Positions 23,890 to 34,112 of a stretch of DNA of 64,000 nucleotides are shown one piece after another. The notes beneath the pieces were generated by a model, which had not been told where the DNA came from, searched no databases, and was given only the letters and a program-made list of their open reading frames with translations. Positions within the stretch are counted from its first letter, which is position 1. The number at the start of each line of letters is the position of its first letter. The position numbers and the translations under genes are program-made. The stretch is from Erigeron canadensis (taxonomy: Eukaryota; Streptophyta; Magnoliopsida; Asterales; Asteraceae): positions 24,687,723 through 24,751,722 of the forward strand of contig NC_057767.1 of assembly GCF_010389155.1 (NCBI RefSeq), given 5' to 3'.

Positions 23890-24328
23890 GAAAGGATGAC
23901 CTTTATCTATATGGATTTCCTAATGAGCAGTGGGAGGTACTTCCTTCCCATTTTCTCTCTCTTTTTCTTACAAGTTTTTGAGTTAAAGAGTCTTCCCAGA
24001 TTGTCTACTCCTCTTTTCCAGATTTCCCATGAGGTGATTGGATTATATTATGTGGATTGTGTGGATCGATCAAATATGACTTTTCTTTGAATATCACTTA
24101 TTATGTTTCCTGTTCACTTGCTTCATAAGAGATATTTGATGCTATCATCTAATATTCTAACCATCTTTCTTCTACTTTGGCTTGAAATGTTTCAATTGGG
24201 ATGCAGGAAACATGATAAATGACCTCCCAACCATTTATGAACTTGTGTCTGGGGCGTTTAAGAAGCAAGAGAAGAAGAAATCGTTTGTCTCAAATCACAG
24301 CAGCAGCAAATCAAAGTCAAACTCTAAG
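23890..24328 (+). pseudogene. ALFIN-LIKE exon fragments, unit 3
   Basis: First exon piece 23890-23936 (after GTTTTGCAG) encodes [15 protein letters not shown] and ends at a proper GT donor, the usual exon break of ALFIN-LIKE genes. The second piece, 24207-24328 (after ATGCAG), encodes NMINDLPTIYELVSGAFKKQ then a Ser/Lys-rich linker, and ends AAG|GT. The [15 protein letters not shown] exon and the QEKDWL exon between them are gone, as is the PHD finger. The pieces fit the family better than those of unit 2, so both descend from one captured or neighbouring gene copy. Not functional. Confidence 0.85.
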
Positions 24329-25954
24329 GTCCTTTTCTTTATTTCAGTTTGCCTTCCCTTCAGTAATCTTTCTGAAGTCCAGTTACTTGAACTACTCTTG
24401 GCCTTGATTTGACATGGATGTTCCCTAGCAACATACACTTGCCAATAAGTTTTTCATGGCAAATATAAATGATAATTTAGAGATAGGCGGGTTGCGTACG
24501 AAGTCAAAACGTATATTAGGTTTCAAATGCTCCTTCTAAGTATGGGAGGCAATTGGATGGGAGAGTGATTGACGTGCACACACTTTCTTTTGTCCATTCT
24601 TGATTTATTTCAGAAATCCATTAAGCATTAATCATATTTACATAAACAATATTATTACATTTTATCATTTGTAATATGAATCTAAGAATCTTTGAATTGA
24701 ACGATTTAGTAGGTTGTATGTATTTGATATAGACTTTAGGAACATCATTTTTGGCTCGTAATTTTTTCTGATGTGACCAGTTATATTGTTTGAGATGAAA
24801 CATACTCAAATCTTTGACCCATTCACATGTAAGTTGGTCGAGTACTCGAATAGCCCACCTTTGTAAGAAAGTGGAAGAAAAGAGAGCACAATCCTTTGTT
24901 TATATTCTTCTCGGCCCCAAATTTATAATAGTATTTCATAATCGGTTGTAGTATAATAGGTTATAGAAAATAGTGAATGGGTAGATTTTTGCTGGTTAAA
25001 CACAGACTAAATTTGCTAAATTTTGTGCAGTATACAAGAAACCAAGACTTTTATTTAGTTTCTATTATTATGGAATTACGAGTAGGGACTCGGATGTGAA
25101 GAAAAGTGGCTCATACGGATAGGTTTGTAGCTAATTATGTGGAAAGTTGACAAATTATACAGTTAAAAGTACATGTATACCTCTATATAATTCTGTATTG
25201 TTTATGTTTATTTGCAAAAGTAAAATCTGGTTTGCTTCATCATGCTCTTGCTTAGAGGTGGAAAAATGGGCTAGCCATGCAGTTTGGGTAATGGCTCAAA
25301 ACTGGTCAGTGGTCACTTTGGGTAATGGCTCAAAACTTGTCATTTTTGGTATGGTTTAAAATAGGTCATGGTTGAAAGGTTCAACTACTCTTCCCAATTT
25401 TGATCAGAATTTCTATAAATAATATTTGCGTTACAATGTGATTACAAAAAGTATAAACTCCCCATAACAAACTAATTTATTGAATGAAAAGATATAGCTG
25501 ATTTGAAACATTAAAAGTACACCTTGGGCAACTTTCTTGCTTTGGGAATTTTCCACACAATCTTGGTGATCTTTTATACAAGTTAATAATTGTGAGATAT
25601 TTGGACATTTAGACATTTACACTTTTGCGTGCTGTAGACATCATTTGCAGGGCACATGATTTTAGCTAGTCTAGGTTCAGCTCTATAGCTGTCATCATAT
25701 GTGATCAGGTGCTTTTCCATTTCGAAATAAGTTTTTAGTTTGTGGTTTACACTGATTCAGAGCTCCTTTACTACGAGAAAGAGTAACATGTTGACTATAT
25801 GAAGTTGCCATTGCTGATAAGCTAATTCCTGGATGCAGCACTATATGAAGTCGCCATTGCTGATAAGCTAATTCCTGGCATGTTTTGGCACCATTTGGTT
25901 TTTGTATTAGATTGAAAAGCTTTCTTGGCTTATGGATCTGCTGGTAGTTAATGC

Positions 25955-26350
25955 TGGATAGATGTCAAGAACTAGAGCAAACAGTTAAAGTTTCAAGCAA
26001 CAGAAGACGCGAAAGGTACATGCTTTTCTGCAAGATGTCAAAGGGGTCCACTGGATTGAAAGTAGGCCAAAGCGTGTTAAATGGAGAGCCTCCTTAAAAA
26101 ACTTTATAAATAATCTTAGATAGTATTTCAGGTCAATGGCATGCAACATGAATATTATTTGTCCTGACCCAAACCCCATATAACAGTTACCCGACTTGCC
26201 CAATTCAGCACCCCAAAGAGTTTTTTTATATTGTTAAACTGTTGAAGTTTTTGAAGCTTTATTCCAGATGGTTGATGTTAAAATCCCTCAAACGTTTACT
26301 GAGCCAAAGGGTAGAAAGAGACCAACTGGAGACCTTGGCAATATTGAGGT
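25955..26350 (+). pseudogene. Unidentified two-exon gene fragment, unit 3
   Basis: A damaged copy of the fragment at 32247-32690: LDRCQELEQTVK is readable, then frameshifts (an extra T and a 17-bp loss), then LHAFLQDVKGVHWIE-like sequence. A second piece near 26268-26350 after TTCCAG reads MVDVKIPQTFTEPKGRKRPT then GDLGNIE before GT. I do not recognise the parent. The intron position is kept in both copies. Confidence 0.5.
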
Positions 26351-26921
26351 AACTCCAAGTTTGTGTTTCTTTCATAAATACAAGACATGGGCCTAACTGG
26401 CACCGGGATAGGACTAGGCCTAGCCCAACTCTAGATTGTGGTAATCTTCAAAAACTGACCGCCCTGAAGCCCTGAAATCATGCTCGACAGCTTAAATGGT
26501 CAAGGGGGCTGGTTCTATCTAAGCCAGGCAGATTTTTCTTTTAGTATTCAAAGTCAGATTTAGATAGGATGAAAGTCTTACGCTTAAAACTCAAAAACTG
26601 CGACCTATAAATCATGCTTGAATAATGGCTCTCTAGTATATCTTTTAGCATAAAACTCAAAAACTGGGTTAAACGTGGAATCTGTGTGGGCCTAAAACTG
26701 AAGTTTTCTTAGAAGACTGGGTAGGACTGAGCTTTGGACTATTTTACTGGGTTTGGGCTGGATTAAGGTTTTTAAAAAGGCTATAAGCAATTGTTTTTTC
26801 CGGGCTGAAATGGGCCAGGATTATCAGGGGACCAAGATTTTTTGAGACGGTCTAGTACCGGTGTCAGACCAGAATCATTTTCTGCGCCATAGTTATCTTT
26901 ATTAATTCGTTAATCAAATGG

Positions 26922-27020
26922 ACAGAAGACACAAAGCATTGACTTAGATGAGCTGTTAGGAAATTCACCTCCTTAGCTACCAGAGACCAGCCCAGGTGAT
27001 ATCTACTACGGTCAGGTGAT
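26922..27020 (+). pseudogene. SIDLDELLG fragment, unit 3
   Basis: Third copy of the unidentified exon seen at 6142 and 20102. It carries the same internal stop as unit 2 and a further deletion after PGDI. Confidence 0.45.
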
Positions 27021-27189
27021 GAGTAGATAACGTCATAGTGAAAGTTATTATTGAGGCTTGAAGTGTTAGAATCACATGATCAGTAGAATTGTTTTACTTG
27101 TTTAATCTAGATGTTTCGCTTTCACCAACTTGACACCAAGTGACTTGCCCATTTGTGTGCCTTCTTATTACAATTTTCTTCTGAATTCT

Positions 27190-27290
27190 CTTTGGATTCA
27201 CTTAAGGATTTAGTTGGCTCTACTTAATTTCCATGACGTGCTGTGCTTTTCTTGTGATATCCCATTATTCCGCCTTGGTGGGGTGTTACA
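27190..27290 (-). mobile_element. Fragment of the TGTAACACCC-type LTR
   Basis: The reverse complement of this stretch matches the first ~100 bp of the solo LTR at 34113, starting TGTAACACCCC(A)ACCAAGG-like and continuing through the CACGACATGG-like block. Only the terminal piece is present, at the junction between unit 3 and the relic unit. Confidence 0.7.
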
Positions 27291-28900
27291 CATGGATTTT
27301 TGAAACGCATTTAATGATTTGACCCATTTTGTAAAGCCGCTCATTTGAGACAACAAAATCGGACTAAACTATGTATGCTGTTTAAAAATAGCGTGTGGTC
27401 AGTTATGTAGGTTTATCTAAAGACAATATGTTTTGAGGTAAATGACAGTTGTTGTACTTTTCTACCTTTGCGTTCAAGGTATAAATATGTGGCTTATTGA
27501 TGTTATTTGTTAATTGTGTGAAAATGGATGGGTCAAACAGGTTGGGTAATTCGGCCCGTTTTCTTCATAACTGTTTGGTTTGCCTCATTTGACCCACCAC
27601 AGATAACATACTTGAATAATAGCTCTCTAGGCTATATCTTTTAGCATAAAACTCAAAACTGGGTTAAAAGTGTAATCTATGTGGGCCTAAATCTGAAGTT
27701 TTCTTAGAGAAGGACTGGGAAGGACTGAGCTTTGGACTATTTTACTGGGTTTGGGCTGGACTGAGGTTTTTAAAAAGGCTATAAGCAATTGTTATTTTCG
27801 GGCTTAAACAGGCCAGGGATTTCAGGGGACCAGGATTTTTGAGGGCCTAGGACTAGTGTCAGACCAGAATCACGCCATAGTTATCTTTATTATATCGTTA
27901 ATCAAAGAAGACACAAAGCATTGATTTAGATGGGCAGCCCTGGTGATATGTACACTGAAGATGCTAGAGAGACCGGGTCAGGTGATGGGGTAGAATCACA
28001 TAATCAGCAGAACAAATTAAGGTGACAGAAGGCAAAAAAAAAAATTGCGGTAGACCAAATAATGGACCTGGTATTTTACACTTCACAAATGGGTTTCTTC
28101 ATCACTGATTTTGATCTTACATCGAGGAGTGCTGATAAAAGAAAAAAACAGGATTGTATTGCATGTGTCCTCGTACACGGTTTTAGCCAATATTAGTTCA
28201 CTTGATAGGGTTTCCCTCAAGCAAAAGGTAACCTAATAGCTATGCATTCTTATTATACCATGCATTCTTACTTACCCCTGTCTAGTACCATTTCTTTTTG
28301 AACAAAAAATATGGTTTCTTTTTGCAGATACAATGGCATGACAGGCTGGGGCTGCAATGGCTTTAAATATGGCTTCTTTTTGCTGTTTTTTTTACTTGGT
28401 CTATCATAATGGGAGAATTTTTTTACTTGGTTTATCTAAAATGTTTCACTTTCACCAACTTGACACCAAGTGACTTGCCCATTTTTGAGCCTTTTTATTA
28501 CCCTTTTTTTATATGTATCTTCTGGATTTTAGTCTACTTATGATGACCCGTCCATTCGGGAAAAGTATGGAATGCACACTTGTCTCTGTAACTAGTCGAA
28601 GTTGTTGAAAAGTGACAAACTGTATGAAATGGGTCAAATGGGTGGAGAATACTAAGCTTCTAAAGGTTATATGCCGGATACATATTGATACGAGAAAATG
28701 ATGTTACTCCTACTATAGTGTCAATTTTTTATGCCCTCTACTATGGTATTATTTTGCGCAAACTTAAAATTTGGCAGAGGTGGCTGGATCTCCTTAATAT
28801 GTTACGAAGTATTATAGTGGTGCATTTGAGAAGCCATTTTTACCTACAATAATGTTTACCTTTAAACACAGATCACGGATAACTGAAATCATCATCACAA
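27291..28900. other. Relic repeat unit lacking its F-box gene
   Basis: Starts with sequence matching 23519-23830 (the zone before the ALFIN-LIKE exon). It jumps to sequence like 19800-20050, then to a fourth SIDLDELLG remnant (27907-27995), and then to sequence like 6290-6860 and 20540-20800. No F-box or ALFIN-LIKE coding remains. It is best read as an extra unit reduced by deletions. Confidence 0.65.
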
Positions 28901-29235
28901 GTTAAATGTACACCAAGCAAATTGTATCGTAAAGGCCAAGTACAATACGAATCAAACAAAAAGATATCATGTAAAATGTACACAAAACAAATTGTATGAA
29001 TTGTAACATATCCTTTTTATGGTAAACAATCATAACCCAACCCCCTTTTCTCCCATTAACGAATAGCTACTATAAGAATGATGATAATCTTGTGACCAGA
29101 CCGGTAGCCATCTCATCATGAATACAGTAAAGTTTTAGATAATGGGCTTTGTTGTGTAAAATCAAGTATGGGCCTATGGATTTTCCAGATTTACACAGTA
29201 CGGGTCTTTCTTACTATAAGCCTTTTTTGTTGGTA

Positions 29236-29272
29236 AGACCTAGCTTAGCTGCGGCTTCATATTATAAAAAGA
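29236..29272 (+). promoter_or_regulatory. Core promoter block of F-box unit 4, very close to the ATG
   Basis: TAAGACCTAGC, GCTGCGGCTTCA and TATTATAAAAAG are kept, but only about 40 bp separate the TATA-like box from the ATG at 29302. The leader seen in units 2 and 3 is largely deleted. Confidence 0.5.
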
Positions 29273-29301
29273 AAACCAGGCTACACAATATCCATAAGAA
29301 G

Positions 29302-30516
29302 ATGACTACAGGGGTTGATGATATGCCTGATGGCATCCTCTGCAATATCCTCTCCCGATTTGATGTCAAGCCAATGGTGGGACGCTGTCGATGTGTATCA
29401 AAACGTTGGAATGCTCTGATTTCGGTTCAAAGTTTCATGATGTCTAGGTCGTCCCCGTTGATCTTTCTTGAAAGTTGGGGAGACGTTCCCGAATATACAA
29501 TTACAATACCTATACCTATAAATCCTATCTATATATTAGACGAAAGTAAGGAGTTGGTTACAGATGGTTTAGATGTTTCAATTATCAACCTCCCCCCTCG
29601 CGAATACGATTGTTATCACAAGAATCGTAGGTCTGTGACGATTGTCGGAACTTTCAGTGGAATTATCTTGTTGGTGATTACCGATTATACTATGTTTTAT
29701 CCTAGTTCTCATGTTGCTATGAATCCACAGATTATTTTGTACAATCCTGCAACAGGTGTTTATGACGTACTTGATGATGATCCAAATCCACGTTTATATT
29801 ATAATCATTACGAAAATGATCATGCATATGGATTTGGTTATGGTGCAACTGTAGATGAGTTGAAAATAGTTAGGTGTAGAAAATACCATTCGAATACTTG
29901 GAATGTTTGTGAGGTATTGAATTTAAAAACACGTTCATGGAGCCACCCGGAAGTATTTATCATTCAAGATGCTGTCTTTGAAGACCTTATTGGTACCTTC
30001 TTTAAAGGATATTTGTATTGGATAATCAATGAGGAGAAAAAAGGGAATGGTTATTCGAAAATCGTGGCATTCGATGTTGACAAGATGGTGTTTTCAGATA
30101 TGCATCTACCCGATCCGGCTATCGATAATGCATATAATCATTTGGGTACGTGTCATGGATGCCTATGGCTGATCACCAACACCGCTGTTGACACTCTTAA
30201 TTTCGATGTGTGGGTATTGAATATTAATGACCAAGGCGTTGATGATAATTACTCGTGGTCCAAAACATGTTCCTTGACAATAGGTTTGGAAGGTCAGCAT
30301 CATCTCTATTATTATAAAATTATCGAAATTACCGATGACGGAAGAATTATAATATATGTAGACATGGATGACTGCCCAGATATAATCATCTACGATACGT
30401 TAAAACACTTGTATAAACCGCTAGATGTTGATCTAGAATACCTGCCTAAGAGGGGCGTCATATACAAAGAGAGTCTCGTATCGCCTATGAATATATGTCG
30501 TGCACGTTTAATATGA
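29302..30516 (+). CDS. FBA-type F-box protein (unit 4), intact
   Basis: Single-exon gene for 404 residues. F-box DDMPDGILCNILSRFDVKPM (the FDVK variant is shared with dead unit 1, whereas units 2 and 3 have LPVK). FBA landmarks follow: LYNPATGVYDVL, YGFGYGA, VLNLKTRSW, GTFFKGYLYWI, IVAFDVDK, CHGCLWLI and DVWVLN. The frame is open upstream to 29149, but that part is promoter and leader sequence. The ATG at 29302 sits in the conserved CCATAAGAAGATGACTAC context. A short deletion is present in the acidic stretch after SWGD. Expected role: SCF adaptor with unknown target. The very short distance to the TATA-like block may alter its expression. Confidence 0.92.
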   Translation: MTTGVDDMPDGILCNILSRFDVKPMVGRCRCVSKRWNALISVQSFMMSRSSPLIFLESWGDVPEYTITIPIPINPIYILDESKELVTDGLDVSIINLPPREYDCYHKNRRSVTIVGTFSGIILLVITDYTMFYPSSHVAMNPQIILYNPATGVYDVLDDDPNPRLYYNHYENDHAYGFGYGATVDELKIVRCRKYHSNTWNVCEVLNLKTRSWSHPEVFIIQDAVFEDLIGTFFKGYLYWIINEEKKGNGYSKIVAFDVDKMVFSDMHLPDPAIDNAYNHLGTCHGCLWLITNTAVDTLNFDVWVLNINDQGVDDNYSWSKTCSLTIGLEGQHHLYYYKIIEITDDGRIIIYVDMDDCPDIIIYDTLKHLYKPLDVDLEYLPKRGVIYKESLVSPMNICRARLI

Positions 30517-31559
30517 TCTCTTTTCGATCCTTATCTTATACTACTAGCTAGTAATTCAGTCATATTACTTGTAATTCTTTGGTTGTTTAATCGGGGTATC
30601 CCATTACCCAAAAAATACTACTAGCTAGTATCTATCTATCTATTTATCTATATATTTAAATTTTTAGTGAAAGGGATTTTTTTGGAGCTATTGAATATGT
30701 TTATTTATGATTAAGTGTATTATCTTTAAGCAATTGTAGTGTTAAGTTTTGGCTGAATTTGGTGTTGTTATGGCTGAATTATATGTTTTTTTTGCTTCTA
30801 ATAATTTAGTGAATTATATGTCCATTCATAATTTATTTGATAAATCCATTAAGCATTAATCATAATTACATAGACAATATTATTTCATTTTATCATCTAT
30901 AAATATGAATCTAAGAATCCTTCAATTGAATAGACTTTAGGAACAACTTTTTTGGCTCGTTATTTTTTCTGATGTGAGCAGTTATACTAATGTTTGAGAC
31001 GAAACATACTCAAATCTTTGACTCATTCACATGTGAGTTGGTCAAATACTCGAATAGCCCACGTCTGCAAAAAAAATGGAAGAAAAGAAACCACAATCCT
31101 TCGTTTATTTTCTGCTCCACCCCGAATGTATAATAGTATGCTTTGTTGATCAGTTGTAGTATAATAGGTTATAGAAAATAGTGATGGGTATGCTTTTGCT
31201 GGTTAAACACAGACTAGATTTGCTAAATTTTATGAAGTATACAAGAAACCAAAAGACTTTTATTTAGTTTCTAGTTTATGGAATTACGAGTAGGGACTCG
31301 GATGTGAAGAAGAGTGGCTGATACGGTGGGTTTGTAGCAAATTATGTATACAGTTAAAAAGGATGTACATCATCATTTGTACATGTATACCCCTGTATAA
31401 CTCTGTATTATTTATGTTTATTTGCAAAAATAAACTTTGGTTTTTTTCCTCATACTCTTGCTTAGAGGTGGAAAATGGGCTAGCCATGCAGTTTGGGTAA
31501 TGGCTCAAAACTGGTCACTTTGGGTATGGCTTAAAATAGGTCATGGTTGAAAGGTTCAA
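30517..31559. other. Unit-4 3' flank, no gene
   Basis: The F-box 3' flank joins near 30800 directly to sequence matching 18390 and 24593, so the whole ALFIN-LIKE segment of units 2 and 3 is absent here. Confidence 0.6.
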
Positions 31560-31794
31560 TGATATGAACAACACTGTAACAATAATGGAATAAGCACACA
31601 GAACACAATCAGAACACAAAAGTCGGCTGTTATTCAGATAACTTCAGCCAAACTTGTCGGCGTTTAATGGATATCTGAGTTCGAGCCTCAGTCGCTCCTA
31701 AGACAATGAACTATGTAAAATAATAATAATAATCTCCAATACCCTAACCCTAATGGATTACGGCCTTATTAAACTGGGACAGATTCCACAAAAT
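31560..31794. mobile_element. 235-bp insertion with 5-bp target duplication (unit 4)
   Basis: Inserted between direct repeats TTCAA (31555-31559 and 31795-31799). Unit 3 shows the empty site (AAGGTTCAACTACTC near 25376). It begins TGATATGAACAAC. A 5-bp duplication and TG start suggest a small solo LTR, but the end is not CA. Its class is uncertain. Confidence 0.6.
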
Positions 31795-32246
31795 TTCAAC
31801 TACTCTTCCCAATTCTGATCAGAATTTATTGAATGAAAAGATATAGCTGATTTTAAACATTAAAAGTACACCTTGGGCAACTTTCTTGCGTTAAGCATTT
31901 TCAACACAATCTTGGTGATCTTTTATACAAGTTATCAATGGTGAGATATTTGGAGATTTAGACATTTACACTTTTGTGTGCTCTTGACATTTGCAGGGCA
32001 CATGATTTTAGCAAGTCTCAATTCAGCCCTATAGTTGTCATCATATATGATCAGGTTTCGAAATAAATTTTTAGTTTGTGGTATACACTGATTCAGAACT
32101 CCTTTAGATATAAATGGTTGTTTTTTCGAAATAAGAAGTCACCATTGCTAATAAGCTAATTCCTGGATGCACAGAAGGTTAGACACAAATCGGCATGTGT
32201 TGGAACCATTTGGTTTTTGTATAGATTAAAAAGCTTTTTTCTGCAG

Positions 32247-32690
32247 GTAGTCAATGCTGGATAGATGTCAAGAACTGGAGCAAACAGTTAAAGATCAAGC
32301 AACAGAAGACGCCATTCTTGTCCAGCTTCGAAAGTTACATGCTTTTCTGCATGATGTCAAAGGGATCCACTGGATTGAAGGTAGGTCAAAGCGTATGAAA
32401 TGCAGCGCTTCCTTAAAAAACTTTATAAATACTCTTAGATAGTATATTAGGTCAATCGCATGCAACATGGAATATTATATGTCCTGACCCAAACCCCATA
32501 TAACAGTTACCCGACTTGCCCAATTCAACACCTCAAAGAGTCGAAGATTAAGTATTCATCTCTTTTTATATCGTTAAACTGTTAAAGTTGTTGAACCTCT
32601 ATTACAGATGGTTGATGTTAAAATCCCTCAAACGTTTACTGAGCCAAAGGGTAGAAAGAAACCAATTGGAGACCTTGACAATATCTAGGT
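32247..32690 (+). pseudogene. Unidentified two-exon gene fragment, unit 4
   Basis: The first exon-like piece follows TTTTTTCTGCAG and runs to 32380 before a GT donor. It reads MLDRCQELEQTVKDQATEDA then ILVQLRKLHAFLHDVKGIHW, helical and possibly coiled-coil. The second piece, about 32608-32687 after ATTACAG, reads MVDVKIPQTFTEPKGRKKPI then a stop before GT. It is the better of two copies (the other is at 25955), but a stop lies upstream in the first piece's frame and the second ends in a stop. I do not recognise it; it is not ALFIN-LIKE. Confidence 0.5.
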
Positions 32691-34107
32691 AACTGAAGAT
32701 TCTGGCCAACTGCAAAACAACATTAAGAAAACAATCTAAAAAGGTGAATATGTATAACTACTAAGAACATTGAACTTCTACGATTTCTTCAAACAATCGA
32801 GGCTAGTCAACTACACACTCTTAGCGTGCATTCGTGCTGCACCTAAGACGTATCCAACTTTCAAAATTGCATCTTGAATAACAGCAACAATTTCTTAATT
32901 GTGTCAGTCCAATTTCTTTAAACAGTCTAAACCTAACAACTACACTCTGTTCTTGTGCTGCATCTAATATGGATCAATATAGTTAAAAGTTGACCAAAGT
33001 CAAATAGGAACTTAATCTGAGTAATAACCAAGACAATTACAGCGTTGAATATGTTATTTACAACTGGTCAAACCTATGTGAAAAATGGCCAATCCAAGGT
33101 CTTGAACAAAGATGGGTAGTTTACTTGTATGTCCATTATTTGATGATCCTGTTGATGGTTATGTCGTGTTTGTCAACCTTCAAGCATTTTTTAAGTTCAT
33201 CTAGTTTAGTACAAGCATGATTACTAGTCAAGCTGTATTCTTCAGGAGTGCCTGGAATTGAAAGTGAGTTCAGAAGGTATCGCACATAGAGTCTTTTCAT
33301 ATATCATACGAAGTAATCTTTTTCAAAATTAATGTTGTGCGAGGGGCATTTATACCCAAAAAAATGGTCAAACATGTACAATATAAATCAAAGTTACAAC
33401 CGACGAGTGCATGAAAATGTATTAAACTCTCAAAAGCTATATTTTATGTATCTAACTTTCAATTAGATACTATTGTAAGTATAAATTTAAGTGTTTTGGG
33501 TCAGACCAACCTAACCTGTTTTGATATTTACCAAAACATTATCTTGTCTAGACAAACCCGTTTTGGCCCGATACTGAACCCACCCATTTTGTCACTTCTA
33601 ATGCTGGATGAAAATAGGAATAGTTTAATAACTGAGACATATAAACAAGCACACGGTGTAGTCATGCTGGTACAAAGTGAATTCAAGTACAAAAGTAATA
33701 TGTTTTTAATTGGTTATTTTAGTTTGATTTACTATAAACAAGGGCTTTATAGATATGGTCAAAAGCTATATCAGTGGTGCATACTTGTTCAAACAAATGT
33801 AAAACTAAAAGAACAGTTTTATAACCTAGCCGACCAAGAGCTACACATATGTGTTTTGTTCGTTCAGTTCCTGGTTAGATTCAAAGACTGTTCTCCTCTC
33901 ACATATTAATTTCCTTGTAAAAAAACTGTAAGTGGTTAAAACTCAAATCAGTATGAAAAAAACATATATTAAACACGATAAATGGTTAAAACTCAAAATG
34001 CATACAAAAAAATTGGTTCAAGTAAATAAAACATAAAAAATCACTATCAACGAATTAACTTGATTTGCAACAATAGAAACTACAGGTAGAAGTGATGACG
34101 CTACTTC
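32691..34107. other. No convincing gene; end of F-box array 1
   Basis: Intron-like or intergenic DNA. A 137-codon open frame at 33496-33909 overlaps a common GGGTCAGACC...TTTTGGCCC intergenic repeat type and has no family features. From about 33990 the sequence matches the 3' flank of the minus-strand F-box genes (compare 54785-54985). Confidence 0.5.
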
Positions 34108-34112
34108 AATTC

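Noticed and set aside
31738..31756. Telomere-like CCCTAACCCTAA
   Set aside because: Only two units within the 235-bp insertion; chance or element sequence, not an interstitial telomere.
33496..33909. 137-codon plus-strand open frame
   Set aside because: Lies in intergenic-type sequence with a common GGTCAG...TTTTGGCCC repeat style. It has no domain features and no paralogue in the other units.
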